DNA of 64,000 nucleotides from the NCBI RefSeq assembly GCF_022539665.2, contig NC_081332.1, forward strand, positions 7,778,303-7,842,302, given 5' to 3'. The position numbers and the translations under genes were made by a program. Shown here one piece after another: positions 1 through 10,846 of the stretch (position 1 is the first letter of the stretch; every line of letters starts with the position of its first letter). A model generated the notes under the pieces. It was not told the origin of the DNA and did not search any database. It saw only the letters and a list, made by a program, of their open reading frames with translations. The stretch is from Daphnia carinata (lineage: Eukaryota; Arthropoda; Branchiopoda; Diplostraca; Daphniidae).

Positions 1-1438
1 GAACAACAACATATAATATATAGCATGCAACAAGAATGAACAACATGGAACGAATCCGGGTTTTTACCATCTTTATTCCTGCTGGATGTTAGGGTTTGCC
101 ACCTAAGACGATAATAAATTAAGGTAGTTAATAGTTGAAAATGCGTCTAACTGAAATGATAATTAAACAATGGCTCTCAGATACTATCTAGTAGGAAGAT
201 TATAAAAGTTTTTCAACATTCCAAAAAGTTATAATTATCGAGTACTTTAAATTTTAGATAAATACGAAAGAAATTCACCTGTGGCAATAAGGCACTTGTC
301 GTAGGTGATGGTAAGGCCGTCATCTAACTCAGCTTTGCGACCAGCAATGTCCAGTTTAACTACATGATGTCCTCGCACAACTGAAACACCACCATCATGT
401 TCTTTGGCAACTAATTCCACTGGACTGCAGTAGAATTCATCCTGATCGAAGAACAAGCTGGATCCAAAAATAGGTCACATTCATTAAAATAACGCAACAC
501 AAAATTATAACTTTAGACAATCACCTTCACTTTTTTCCGTTCCACTGCTTAAACTTCAGTTTGTTTGACACTTCGGGATCGTCACTGAACCACAATTCTT
601 ACGCGATAGTGGTGGCCTCATGTAAGGCAAGTGGTTTTCTTCACCAATGACTAAGACCTAGAACAAATGATTCAATTAAAAATGGCGAGATATTTTATGG
701 CATGCTTATAAAAGTCCATAAAAGATTCGATGAGTTGTAGCCTTGAACGTGAACGGAAGAACGAAAAGCCTTTAAACCATAAAAATAAAATTAATTTAGA
801 TTCAATTACACATATTTTACCATTCATAGCTGGGTGTGTAGTTGGTTTTCTCCTCAACAACAGAATTGGTTGTCTTGCTTATGTAAATTGAAATCCGTTA
901 AAGCTCAGTACTTGCATCTTGAGATTAATGTCTTGACGTAACTAACAGCTGTAATGGTGTTATTTCATCTGAACGATAAGAAAAATGATTACATAAATTT
1001 CACGAACAAAAAACTGTGAACATCTAGATTACCAGAAGGATGATAGTTATAAGGCAGCTAACAAGTTGGTTCCCAAATGGTTCATGGTAAATCCTCTCTA
1101 GTTTCATGATTCTCCTTGAAAGTAACCACCTAAGAAACATTTCGGATTAGTAATCTGTGTCAAATTTCCAAATGCAATTAATAAAATTATGTCTATACTT
1201 TAAATACCTTTCCTTCCAAGTAAATTTTTTTCTTCTGTGGTGCTAATGCCAACATGAATTTGAAATGTACCAAAACTGCCAAACCTAGGAAATAAAAACA
1301 TTTTAATTTTACTGAAGCTAGCCACTTACCTGTCAAACAAACACCGCTTACAATAAGCAACTTCAACGATTCATAGAACTGTAGGATGTTGACACTTCGA
1401 GCTTGCAACAGTCGTCTGCTTGTAGTAACCGTTGCCAT
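1..1438 (-). pseudogene. AIFM1: AIFM1-like (apoptosis-inducing factor) gene remnant
   Basis: Reads leftwards as short exon-like blocks. The block 657-531 encodes LPYMRPPLS followed by WFSDDP and FKQWNG. The block 457-279 encodes GGVSVVRGHHVVKLD and ends ITYDKCLIATG at a GT donor (278-277). These are landmarks of the FAD/NADH oxidoreductase domain of AIF, a mitochondrial flavoprotein. A probable leader exon starts at 1438 (MATVTTSRRLL), with a GT-AG intron at 1329-1285 and a second exon 1284-1208. Decay is visible: the frame changes inside 657-531 between PPLS and LWFSDD, the exon starting at 102 hits a stop after a few codons, the exon starting at 1129 hits a stop after EDLP, and the glycine-rich dinucleotide-binding segment expected upstream of 657 is not recognisable. 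The gene would continue left of the window. Sequencing errors in a living gene are the alternative; I favour a pseudogene. Confidence 0.65.
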
Positions 1439-1486
1439 ATATATCGTAAAAAACAATATTTTGCGCAAGGGCAAACAGTGTTTTAT

Positions 1487-2170
1487 CATGGTGTATTAGT
1501 AATGGTGGGACAACTCTCCATTTTAAGGCCTATCTCGAATGAAGCTTGTTTTCAGAGGAGGTGGGTGTGGCCTAACTGAGGAGACTTATAGCCAACGCCA
1601 CCATCGGAACTATTTACGAACTAGATTATTCGCCAACCACTGAATGGCAAAGAAGGAGATCTACTAGTGTCGCGGCAGAGAGTAATTACAATTAAAGTGG
1701 TCGAATGGATAGAACACTCGACTGCAGTATTGGAGTCTCGATTTCGAACCCAGCATAAATCTGTTTTTTTCTCTTTTCCTAACGTTTTTTTTCACTTTCC
1801 ACTGTTTTTCCACACATTTCAATTCTATATTAGTTGCCAATGTTGTTGATTTTTATTTTGTTAAGGAGCGACAAGTACAAACAAGATTTTTTTCCACTTC
1901 TTCCACATTCTATACGAACTAAACATAAAAATACGATAATATAACTACACAAAGGTTAGAAGTTAATTTTGATATGTAACAGGTAATGGGATAATGGGAC
2001 AAGTCCCCGTGTTTGGACTTAGAAAGTTTTTCAAGTAGGTGCAGCCTTTACTTTTTATCAATATCGGCCACTAAGCGTCTCTCACTATAGGTAACCTGGA
2101 CCACAAATAGCCTTCAGCCGAGATAGGCCGTTATAACGAAGAGTTGTCCCACCGTTACTAATACACCATG
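1487..2170. mobile_element. MITE-like element with long terminal inverted repeats
   Basis: The left end (CATGGTGTATTAGTAATGG...) and the reverse complement of the right end (CATGGTGTATTAGTAACGG...) match over about 58 bp with a handful of mismatches. The element is bracketed by the direct repeat GTTTTAT at 1480-1486 and 2171-2177, which reads as a 7-bp target-site duplication (8 bp if one mismatch is allowed). There is no transposase; the interior is short, AT-rich and has no convincing reading frame. A non-autonomous DNA transposon explains this best; the superfamily is not clear (7-8 bp duplications are seen in hAT and P-type elements). It sits 49 bp upstream of the presumed first codon of the AIF-like remnant. 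Confidence 0.75.
1695..1755 (+). other. tRNA-like sequence with A-box and B-box resemblance inside the MITE
   Basis: The segment starts TGGTCGAATGG, which resembles a tRNA A box, and ends GATTTCGAACCC, which resembles a B box, at tRNA-like spacing with a central CTGCAGT loop-like stretch. Stems are imperfect, so this is not a functional tRNA. It may be a decayed tRNA or a tRNA-derived polymerase III promoter carried by the element. Confidence 0.35.
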
Positions 2171-2293
2171 GTTTTATTATGAAATTAACGTTTATTAAAT
2201 TATTTTTATGTAATAATTTTCTTAGTTATCTGTGTATTAAGAGGTACTTATGCGCCCTCCCAAGAATCCTTATTGAGGCACGAAAAAAAAAAA

Positions 2294-5200
2294 GTGAATA
2301 GTGATAGTTTCATGATCTACATTCAACGGCATCAAATATACGTGTATTCATTGTGAATATAGTGTTATAGAATCAGTTTCATGATCTATATTCAAACAGC
2401 ATCAAATATACGTGTATTCAATGTAAATATAGTGTTATAGAATCAGTTTAATGATCTACATTCAAACAGCATCAAATATACGTGTATTCAATCTGAATAT
2501 AGTTTTATAGAATCAGTTTCAGTATCTACATTCAAACAGCATCAAATATACGTGTATTTAATGTGAATATAGTGTTATAGAATCAGTTTGATGAACTACA
2601 TTCAAACAGCATCAAATATACGTGTATTCAATGTGAATATAGTGTTATACAATCAGTTTCAATATCTACATTCAAACAGCATCAAATATACGTGCATTCA
2701 ATGTGAATATATTGTGATACAGGGAGTTTCAATATCTACATTCAAACAGCATCAAATATACGTGTATTCAATGTGAATATAGTGTTATAGAATCAGTTTC
2801 ATGATCTACCTTCAAACAGTATCAAATATACGTGTATTCAATGTCAATATAGTGTGATACAGTGAGTTTCATGATCTACATTCAAACAGTATCAAATATA
2901 CGTGTATTCAATATGAATATAGTGTTCTAGAATCAGGTTCATGATCTACATTCAAATAGCATAAAATATACGTGTGTTCAATGTGAATATAGTGTTATAG
3001 AATCAGTTTCAATATCTACATTCAAACAGCATCAAATATACGTGCATTCAATGTGAATATAGTGTTATAGAATCAGTTTCAATATCTACATTCAAACAGC
3101 ATCAAATATACGTGTATTAAATGTGAATATAGTGTTATGAATCAGTTTCATGATCTACATTCAAACAGCATAAAATATACGTGTATTCAATGTGAATATA
3201 GTGTTATAGAATCTGTTTCAATATCTACATTCAAACAGCATCAAATATACGTGTATTCAATGTGAATATAGTGTTATAGAATCAGTTTCAATATCCACAT
3301 TCTAAAAGCATCAAATATACGTATATTCAATGTGAATATAGTGTGATTACAGTGAGTTTCAATATCTACATTCAAACAGCATCAAATATACGTGTATTCA
3401 ATATGAATATAGTGTGATACAGTGAGTTTCAATATCTACATTCAAATAGCATTAAATTTACGTATATTCAATGTGAATATAGTGTGACACAGTGAGTATC
3501 AATATCTACATTCAAACAGCATAAAATATACGTGTATTCAATGTGAATATAGTGTTATAGAATCAGTTTCATGATCTACATTCAAACAACATCAAATATA
3601 CGTGTATTCAATGTGAATATAGTGTTATAGAATCAGTTTCATGATCTACATTCAAACAGCATCAAATATACGTGTATTCATTGTGAATATAGTGTTATAG
3701 AATCATTTTCAATATCTACATTCAAACAGCATCAAATATACGTGTATTCAATGTGAATATAGTGTGATACAGTGAGTTTCAATATCTACATTCAAACAGC
3801 ATCAAATATACGTGTATTCAATGTGAATATAGTGTTATAGAATCAGTTTCAATATCTACATTCAAACAGCATCAAATATACGTGTATTCAATGTGAATAT
3901 AGTGTTATAGAATCAGTTTCAATATCTACATTCAAACAGCATCAAATATACGTGTATTCAATGTGAATATAGTGTTATAGAATCAGTTTCATATCTACAT
4001 TCAAACAGCATCAAATATACGTGTATTCAATGTGAATATAGTGTGATACAGTGAGTTTCAATATCTACATTCAAACAGCATCAAATATACGTGTATTCAA
4101 TGTGAATATAGTGTGATACAGTGAGTTTCAATATCTACATTCAAACAGCATCAAATATACGTGTATTCAATGTGAATATAGTGTGATAGAGTCAGTTTCA
4201 ATATCTACATTCAAACAGCATCAAATATACGTGTATTCAATGTAAATATAGTGTTATAGAATCAGTTTCATGATCTACATTCAAACAGCATCAAATATAC
4301 GTGTATTTAATGTGAATATAGTGTTCTAGAATCAGTTTCATAATCTACATTCAAACAGTATCAAATATACCTGTATTCAATGTTAATATAGTGTGATATA
4401 GTGAGTTTAATATCTACATTCAAACAGCATCAAATATACGTGTATTCAATGTGAATATAGTGTTATAGAATCAGTTTCAATATCTACATTCAAACAGCAT
4501 CAAATATACGTGTATTCAATGTGAATATAGTGTTATAGAATCAGTTTCATGATCTACATTCAAACAGCATCAAATATACGTGTATTCAATGTGAATATAG
4601 TGTTATGGAATCAGTTTCAATATCTACATTCAAACAGTATCAAATATACGTGTATTCAATGAATAAATATAGTGTGATACAACATGAGTTTGAATATATA
4701 TCTACATTCAAACAGCATCAAATATACGTGTATTCAATGTGAATATAGTGTGATACAGTGAGTTTCAATATCTACATTCAAACAGCATCAAATATACGTG
4801 TATTCAATGTGAATATAGTGTGATACAGAATGAGTTTCAATATCTACATTCAAACAGCATCAAATATACGTGTATTCAATGTGAATATAGTGTTATAGAA
4901 TCAGTTTCAATATCTACATTCAAACAGCATCAAATATACGTGTATTCAATGTGAATATAGTGTGATACAGTGAGTTTCAATATCTACATTCAAACAGCAT
5001 CAAATATACGTGTATTCAATGTGAATATAGTGTTATAGAATCAGTTTCAATATCTACATTCAAACAGCATCAAATATACGTGTATTCAATATGAATATAG
5101 TGTTATAGAATCAGTTTCAATATCTACATTCAAACAGCATCAAATATACTGTATTCAATGTGGATATAGTGTTATAGAATCAGTTTCATGATCTACATTC

Positions 5201-7528
5201 AAACAGCATCAAATATACGTGTATTCAATGTGAATATAGTGTGATGGAATGAGTTTCAATATCTACATTCAAACAGCATCAAATATACGTGTATTCAATG
5301 TGAATATGGTGTGATACAGTGAGTTTTAATATCTACATTCAAACAGCATCAAATATACGTGTATTCAATGTGAATATAGTGTTATAGAATCAGTTTCATG
5401 ATCTACATTCAAACAGCATAAAATATACGTGTATTCAATGTGAATATAGTGTTATAGAATCAGTTTCAATATCTACATTGAAACAGCATCAAATATACGT
5501 GTATTCAATGTGAATATAGTGTGATACAGTGAGTTTCAATATCTACATTCAAACAGCATCAAATATACGTGTATTCAATGTGAATATAGTGTTATAGAAT
5601 CAGTTTCAATATCTACATTCAAACAGCATCAAATATACGTGTATTCAATGTGAATATAGTGTGATAGAATGAGTTTCAATATCTACATTCAAACAGCATC
5701 AAATATACGTGTATTCAATGTGAATATAGTGTTATAGAATCAGTTTCAATATCTACATTCAAACAGCATCAAATATACGTGTATTCAATGTGAATATAGT
5801 GTGATAGAATCAGTTTCAATATCTACATTCAAACAGCATCAAATATACGTGTATTCAATGTGAATATAGTGTGATACAGTGAGTTTCAATATCTACATTC
5901 AAACAGCATCAAATATACGTGTATTCAATGTGAATATAGTGTTATAGAATCAGTTTCAATATCTACATTTAAACAGCATAAAATATACGTGTATTCAATG
6001 TGAATATAGTGTTTTAGAATCAGTTTCAATGATCTACATTCAAACAGCATCAAATATACGTGTATTCAATGTGAATATAGTGTGATAGAATCAGTTCCAA
6101 TATCTACATTCAAACAGCATCAAATATACGTGTATTCAATGTGAATATAGTGTTATAGAATCAGCTTCATAATCTACATTCAAACAGCATCAAATATACG
6201 TGTATTTAATGTGAATATAGTGTGATACAATAAGTTTCGATATCTACATTCAAACAGCATCAAATATACGTGTATTCAATGTGAATATAGTGTTATAAAA
6301 TCAGTTTCAATATCTACATTCATACAGCATCAAATATACGTGTATTCAATGTGAATATAGTGTCATAGAATCAGTTTCAATATCTACATTCAAACAGCAT
6401 CAAATATACGTGTATTCAATGTGAATATAGTGTTATAGAATCAGTTTCAATATCTACATTCAAACAGCATCAAATATACGTGTATTCAATGTGAATATAG
6501 TGTTATAGAATCAGTTTCAATATCTACATTCAAACAGCATCAAATATACGTGTATTCAATATGAATATAGTGTTATAGAATCAGTTTCATGATCTACATT
6601 CAAACAGTATCAAATATGTGTATTCAATGTGAATATAGTGTAATAGAATCAGTTTCATGATCTACATTCAAACAGCATCAAATATACGTGTATTCAATGT
6701 GAATATAGTGTTATAGAATCAGTTTCAATATCTACATTCAAACAGCATCAAATATACGTGTATTCAATGTGAATATAGTGTTTTAGAATCAGTTTCATGA
6801 TCTACATTCAAACAGCATCAAATATACGTGTATTCACTGTGAATATAGTGTTATAGAATCAGTTTCATGATCTACATTCAAACAGCATCAAATATACATG
6901 TATTCAATGTGAATATAGTGTGATACAGTGAGTTTCATGATCTACATTCAAGCAGCATCAAATATACGTGTATTCAATGTGAATATAGTGTTATAAAATC
7001 AGTTTCAATATCTTCATTCAAACAGCATCAAATATACGTGTATTCAAAGTGAATATAGTGTGATACAGTGAGTTTCAATATCTACATTCAAACAGCATCA
7101 AATATACGTGTATTCAATGTGAATATAGTGTTATAGAATCAGTTTCAATATCTACATTCAAACAGCATCAAATATACGTGTATTCAATGTGAATATAGTG
7201 TGATACAGTGAGTTTCAATATCTACATTCAAACAGCATCAAATATACGTGTATTCAATGTGAATATAGTGTTATAAATTCAGTTTCATGATCTACATTCA
7301 AACAGCATTAAATATACGTGTATTCAATGTTAATATAGTGTTATAGAATCAGTTTCATGACCTACATTCAAACAGCATCAAATATACGTGTATTTAATGT
7401 GAATATAGTGTGATACAGTGAGTTTCAATATCTACATTCAAACAGCATCAAATATTCCTGTATTTAATGTGAATGTGAATATAGTTAATTTTAATGTGAA
7501 TATAGTGTGATACAGTGAGTTTCAATAT
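2294..7528. repeat. 70-bp satellite, block A (about 75 copies)
   Basis: Head-to-tail monomers of 70 bp: successive copies of the word AATCAGTTT at 2581 and 2651 are exactly 70 bp apart. Each monomer contains CAAATATACGTGTATTCAAT. Two junction variants alternate irregularly, one reading GTGTTATAGAATCAG and the other GTGTGATACAGTGAG; a second polymorphic site is CATGATCTAC versus CAATATCTAC. Copies are highly similar with occasional 1-2 bp indels. The last units before 7528 are scrambled. The array stops exactly at the E1 LTR and resumes in phase at 16194. Confidence 0.97.
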
Positions 7529-7910
7529 TGTCACACTGGACTTTACTTTGTTAATGAATTGTATTGAATTTAAAAGGGGAAAATACAAAACATAGCAAAC
7601 ATAAAGAATAACCACTTTTCTACTTAACTTCGAACGTGAAGAGAACTGTAGGAGGACTTGAAGGGAACTTAAGAACTTCAGAGCTGAGAAGAACTAACTT
7701 AGGGCTAAAAATGTAGGGGTTTTTATACCCTTCGTGAAGAATATACGCCCCGTCTCTAGGGTTACATGAATTCTAGGGATAACTATCTTTTACTACTTAT
7801 TGGCGTGTTGCAGCATCCTTTTCAAGAGAAGCTGCATTGTACGCCATTCAAACGTTGGTTGTCACGTCTTTTCAGAAATGACAATCACGTCACTATTTCC
7901 CCTTGCGACA
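7529..7910 (-). repeat. E1 3' LTR
   Basis: 382 bp beginning TGTCACACTGG and ending TTGCGACA on the plus strand, nearly identical to 15812-16193. TG...CA termini are present. The segment holds a TATA-like TTTTTATAC stretch near 7718-7728. A plus-strand open frame inside it is incidental. Confidence 0.95.
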
Positions 7911-7924
7911 GGTCCCCCTTCTTC
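7911..7924 (-). other. E1 polypurine tract
   Basis: Reads GAAGAAGGGGGACC on the minus strand and abuts the 3' LTR. It would prime plus-strand DNA synthesis. Confidence 0.85.
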
Positions 7925-8305
7925 AAGACAGGCGACCCGACTGTACTGATAATCATTAGAAGGTAATCAAGGACATAAACAAATGGTGGGGAAACCCGTG
8001 ATTTTCCAAAATTCATCATAAGCTATAGTAATGAGAAAGCATACAAAAGAGCGAGGTCGCTTTATTAAGGTAAAGGAAGGACTATAGTAAAAGTCAAGCA
8101 TACGATAAAGCGCGGTCGCTTTAGAGAGGTTATTGAGCTTTTATCGAAAAGGCTAGCGCTACGGAAGGGATACAAGAATAAGAAAGACGGCTATAATTAG
8201 TAATCCACTTAAAGGTGTGAAAAAAGGTAAACTTCAACGTTATGATGTGTAAGAAATTCAACTGCTGCCTTCCGTCTTTAGTTCGTTTCTTGCTTCAGCC
8301 AAAAA
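7925..8305. other. E1 non-coding interval with two copies of a GC-rich motif
   Basis: No convincing gene. Two related words occur about 60 bp apart: AGCGAGGTCGCTTTA near 8049-8064 and AAGCGCGGTCGCTTTA near 8110-8125, each preceded by an AAGCATAC-like word. The first has dyad symmetry around GCGAGGTCGC. Role unknown; a protein-binding site is possible. Confidence 0.45.
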
Positions 8306-8852
8306 ATGTTCACACTTGATTTCATTCTTCAAAATCTTCGCTTTTTTGAAAGCGCTCTTGCGAGTTTCAGTGACGGGAACTTTCCTAGTTATAGGAACTG
8401 GTTTGGTCGTTTTTCTCCATACGACCGTGCGGAGTTTTTGGACATCTACGCAAGAGTGTGTCAAGATAACATTGTTCTTGGTTATCCCTTATTCGTCTCG
8501 TCTCCATGGGCTGATGACTATTACTACAGGTAGTAATCTTTTTTGATTGTTTTTTTTTTAGTTCCACACTAACGTTTCTCTCTTCTTTTTTAGCACATAT
8601 CCTGGGTATGCAAAATACAGAGACCATTTTTCACATTTTCATGCCCGTTTTCTTTGGTGGGTGGAGTCCGATGAGGACATCTACCATCCAACTCCTCGCC
8701 GCTCTGATTTTTACAGAGAGGTGACGCAAGCTGAAGTGCAAGCCAGGGTAGACGCTCGGCTTGTTTGGCTTGATGTTTTGAACGCTCAAGCAGAGGAACA
8801 TGAAGCTGAAAACCACTATTTTTTAGATTATCCCGTTAACCGAGGAGCATAA
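8306..8852 (+). CDS. Antisense spliced accessory gene of E1, about 160 aa, unknown function
   Basis: Runs opposite to gag-pol-env. Exon 1 (8306-8529) starts at ATG and encodes a 74-residue piece ending PWADDYYY. A 64-bp GT-AG intron follows (8530-8593: donor CAG/GTAGTA, acceptor TTTTTTAG after two T-rich stretches). Exon 2 (8594-8852) starts TYPGYAKYRDHF, contains DIYHPTP and ends with a stop. The spliced length, 483 nt, is divisible by three and both exons are open to their splice sites, which is unlikely by chance. Composition is acidic and aromatic, with no signal peptide or membrane segment. I do not recognise the family. Homologous pieces occur at 32837-33073 (exon 1 type) and 42733-42888 (exon 2 type) in E3. 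It is convergent with env, whose stop lies 120 bp downstream across a 41-bp T tract. No promoter was identified; the nearby 3' LTR could supply one only if it is bidirectional. Confidence 0.7.
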
Positions 8853-8902
8853 TTGTACATTTTTTGTTCTTTGACAATACACTTTTTTCACTTTTAACAC
8901 AG

Positions 8903-8904
<2 letters not shown>

Positions 8905-8945
<41 letters not shown>
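8905..8945. repeat. T41 homopolymer between the E1 antisense gene and env
   Basis: Uninterrupted T on the plus strand, hence A41 on the coding strand of env, 26 bp after the env stop. It may be the scar of a polyadenylated template or simply slippage. Confidence 0.9.
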
Positions 8946-8971
8946 CACTTTATCACTAAACAATTTTGTTT

Positions 8972-10846
8972 TTAGAGATTTTCAGTCTCCATTTCATCTC
9001 TCCCGCCGTCTCCGGGTGGAGCGCTGTCGCACCTCTCATGGGCAACAAGACGCTTATGAAGTGTGTAGTATTTAATCACTAGGAACACTATTCCACACAC
9101 TAAAAGGATGTTGAAAGCCACTAACTCGTAAGGATAACGAGTAAGGTAAAACTCTTTTTGTTTTTCTTTTTCCAAAATTAAGTTTTGAATTTGCTCTCCA
9201 GTCATTTCAGATGACAACGTTGCTTGTGCGTTGCGATGGAGCAGCTGACTGATTATGTCCACAGACGTAGTGTTTTCTCGTGGAAGCTCGACGAAAGTGT
9301 GCTTTTTACCTTCGGCTTCTTGGACATTTTGTGCAAAGATTTTCACTGTTGGAAGAACAACTGCTTGCAGTTTTGGTGCCGTTACACTTCCTTCCATGCT
9401 GGCTGGGAATACCCATTCTTCGGTTCGAGCGGTGCATCCCAAAGGTATTTCAAACATTCCTACTGCTGGTAAGGTTGTTGTTCTTAAAGGTGGCTGCTCT
9501 CCTCCTGCTGGACAGGAAAACACAATCTCGTGCGGCTTTGTGGCTGAGTAGACCCATTGATTGGATCCCATGTAAACTACTTCGGGTCCACGCCAGTCTG
9601 TGAACTTCTTTTTACATTGTGTGTTGATTCGGGCCGAATCGTTTAAAAAGACAGCCATTGCGCAAGATTTCCGAGCTGTTCTCTTGCTGATGTCGGTATG
9701 GAATTTACACAATGGTCTTCCTATTTTACTGCAATCCTTTACATCTTCTTTGGACAATTCTAGATACGTTTCCAGGTCGGCAGACACTGCAAGGTATTCT
9801 GGTAGATTTCCAAACAGCACACCATGCGTTCCATTGTCTGTAGCTGCCGGGAGGTTGATGATTTCGAAGAGCTTGTACTGCTGGGCGTGATCGAAGATAG
9901 GAACATGTATGAAGAGACGAAACGAGTTTTCCATGGCTGCCACGGTGACAGTTGATTCTCGGTAGGCGACCCAAAGTTCGTCGCTGGAAATAGACCATCC
10001 TCTTGGTAATTGCTCGTTTACCATTTTAATAACTTTATTGAATCTTGCTGGAGAGACAATTTGTGGCGCCAAATGTCCGTTAGCCAACAGACTAAAGCCG
10101 ACGTCAAGACTATCGGCAAATTGTTGCAACCACAGCAAGATCTGATACATCGCTTCAAGTGTTTCGTCCAATTGGAGGTAATACTCGAAGTGATTTAGTA
10201 CTAGTTGTCCTATGTTCCCTACTGTCTCTATGAGGTGTGTTGTAATATTGCTTAGTACAGCATACTGGCCTCGTAGCTCTCCGATAAGTTTTGCATTTGT
10301 TCTAGACTCCCAAAGTGATTCAATCACTATTGTTGCTTGTTTATCAATAATGTGGATTACTTCTCTTTGATCTCGAGAAACAAGTTGTATTTGACTGTTT
10401 AACTCTTCTAAATCTTTTTGTGTTGATACCCCAAACAGCCATTTCAGGATTGATCCTCCACCGTCAACGAGACTTCGACGGTTTCTTTGGTTAGGATTTA
10501 GAGCCTTTTTGGTGTTTGCCAATCGTTCTGCTACATTCTCCATTCCTTTCAGGATTGTCTGCGTTCTGCTGGTGATTCTTCTGGCTGCTATCTGCTGTGA
10601 TCGTAAGCCTGTATTCTTCCACTTTTCTGCAACTTCCTGTTGTTGAAGTATCTTTTGCTTCAGGTATGCAGTCGCTGTATCGGCTACTCCCAAGTCAAGA
10701 TCTGTTACGATGGTCCATGAAGATTCACTGAACGCGACATCGGTTTGTTGTTTGAATATTGCATTTTGCCTTAGAATTAACGAATTGCTTGACAGCGGTC
10801 CAATCAGAAAAATGAGGAACGGCACCAAAAGAGTTAAATAGCTGGT
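8972..10846 (-). CDS. env: E1 envelope, F-like fusion protein, fused in frame to integrase
   Basis: C-terminal 624 residues of a 1,028-residue open frame (12058-8972). From residue 405: a hydrophobic signal-like stretch (about 407-423, LLVPFLIFLIG), a heptad-rich region, a furin-type site RNRR (about 525-528) followed at once by a glycine-rich hydrophobic fusion-peptide-like stretch, several cysteines in the ectodomain, a transmembrane helix (about 980-998) and a short acidic tail. This is the architecture of errantivirus and baculovirus F-type envelopes, which mediate membrane fusion. Unusually, there is no stop between integrase and env, so env would need a spliced mRNA or processing from a Pol-Env fusion. 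The env part itself shows no break. Confidence 0.8.
   Translation of the reverse strand, partial: TSYLTLLVPFLIFLIGPLSSNSLILRQNAIFKQQTDVAFSESSWTIVTDLDLGVADTATAYLKQKILQQQEVAEKWKNTGLRSQQIAARRITSRTQTILKGMENVAERLANTKKALNPNQRNRRSLVDGGGSILKWLFGVSTQKDLEELNSQIQLVSRDQREVIHIIDKQATIVIESLWESRTNAKLIGELRGQYAVLSNITTHLIETVGNIGQLVLNHFEYYLQLDETLEAMYQILLWLQQFADSLDVGFSLLANGHLAPQIVSPARFNKVIKMVNEQLPRGWSISSDELWVAYRESTVTVAAMENSFRLFIHVPIFDHAQQYKLFEIINLPAATDNGTHGVLFGNLPEYLAVSADLETYLELSKEDVKDCSKIGRPLCKFHTDISKRTARKSCAMAVFLNDSARINTQCKKKFTDWRGPEVVYMGSNQWVYSATKPHEIVFSCPAGGEQPPLRTTTLPAVGMFEIPLGCTARTEEWVFPASMEGSVTAPKLQAVVLPTVKIFAQNVQEAEGKKHTFVELPRENTTSVDIISQLLHRNAQATLSSEMTGEQIQNLILEKEKQKEFYLTRYPYELVAFNILLVCGIVFLVIKYYTLHKRLVAHERCDSAPPGDGGRDEMETENL

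Noticed and set aside
2588..2776. Open frames in the satellite (also at 17724-18005 and 29985-30179) with repeating peptides such as SIKYTCIQCEY
   Set aside because: They follow from translating a 70-bp repeat, are not conserved between blocks, and have no gene context.
2294..7528. Regularly spaced repeats as a CRISPR array
   Set aside because: The monomers are contiguous 70-bp units without unique spacers, the context is eukaryotic and there are no cas genes.
7766..7966. Plus-strand frame in the E1 LTR (repeated at 16049-16249)
   Set aside because: Lies in an LTR on the non-coding strand; the duplicate exists only because LTRs are duplicated.
8258..8816. Minus-strand frames opposite the antisense gene (8258-8464, 8385-8627, 8631-8816) as part of env or a separate sense gene
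   Set aside because: No motifs, mutually overlapping, and beyond the env stop and A tract; the plus-strand reading has matching splice sites and homologues.
9224..9890. Several plus-strand frames opposite E1 env
   Set aside because: Shadows of the env coding strand without splice signals or motifs, unlike 8306-8852.
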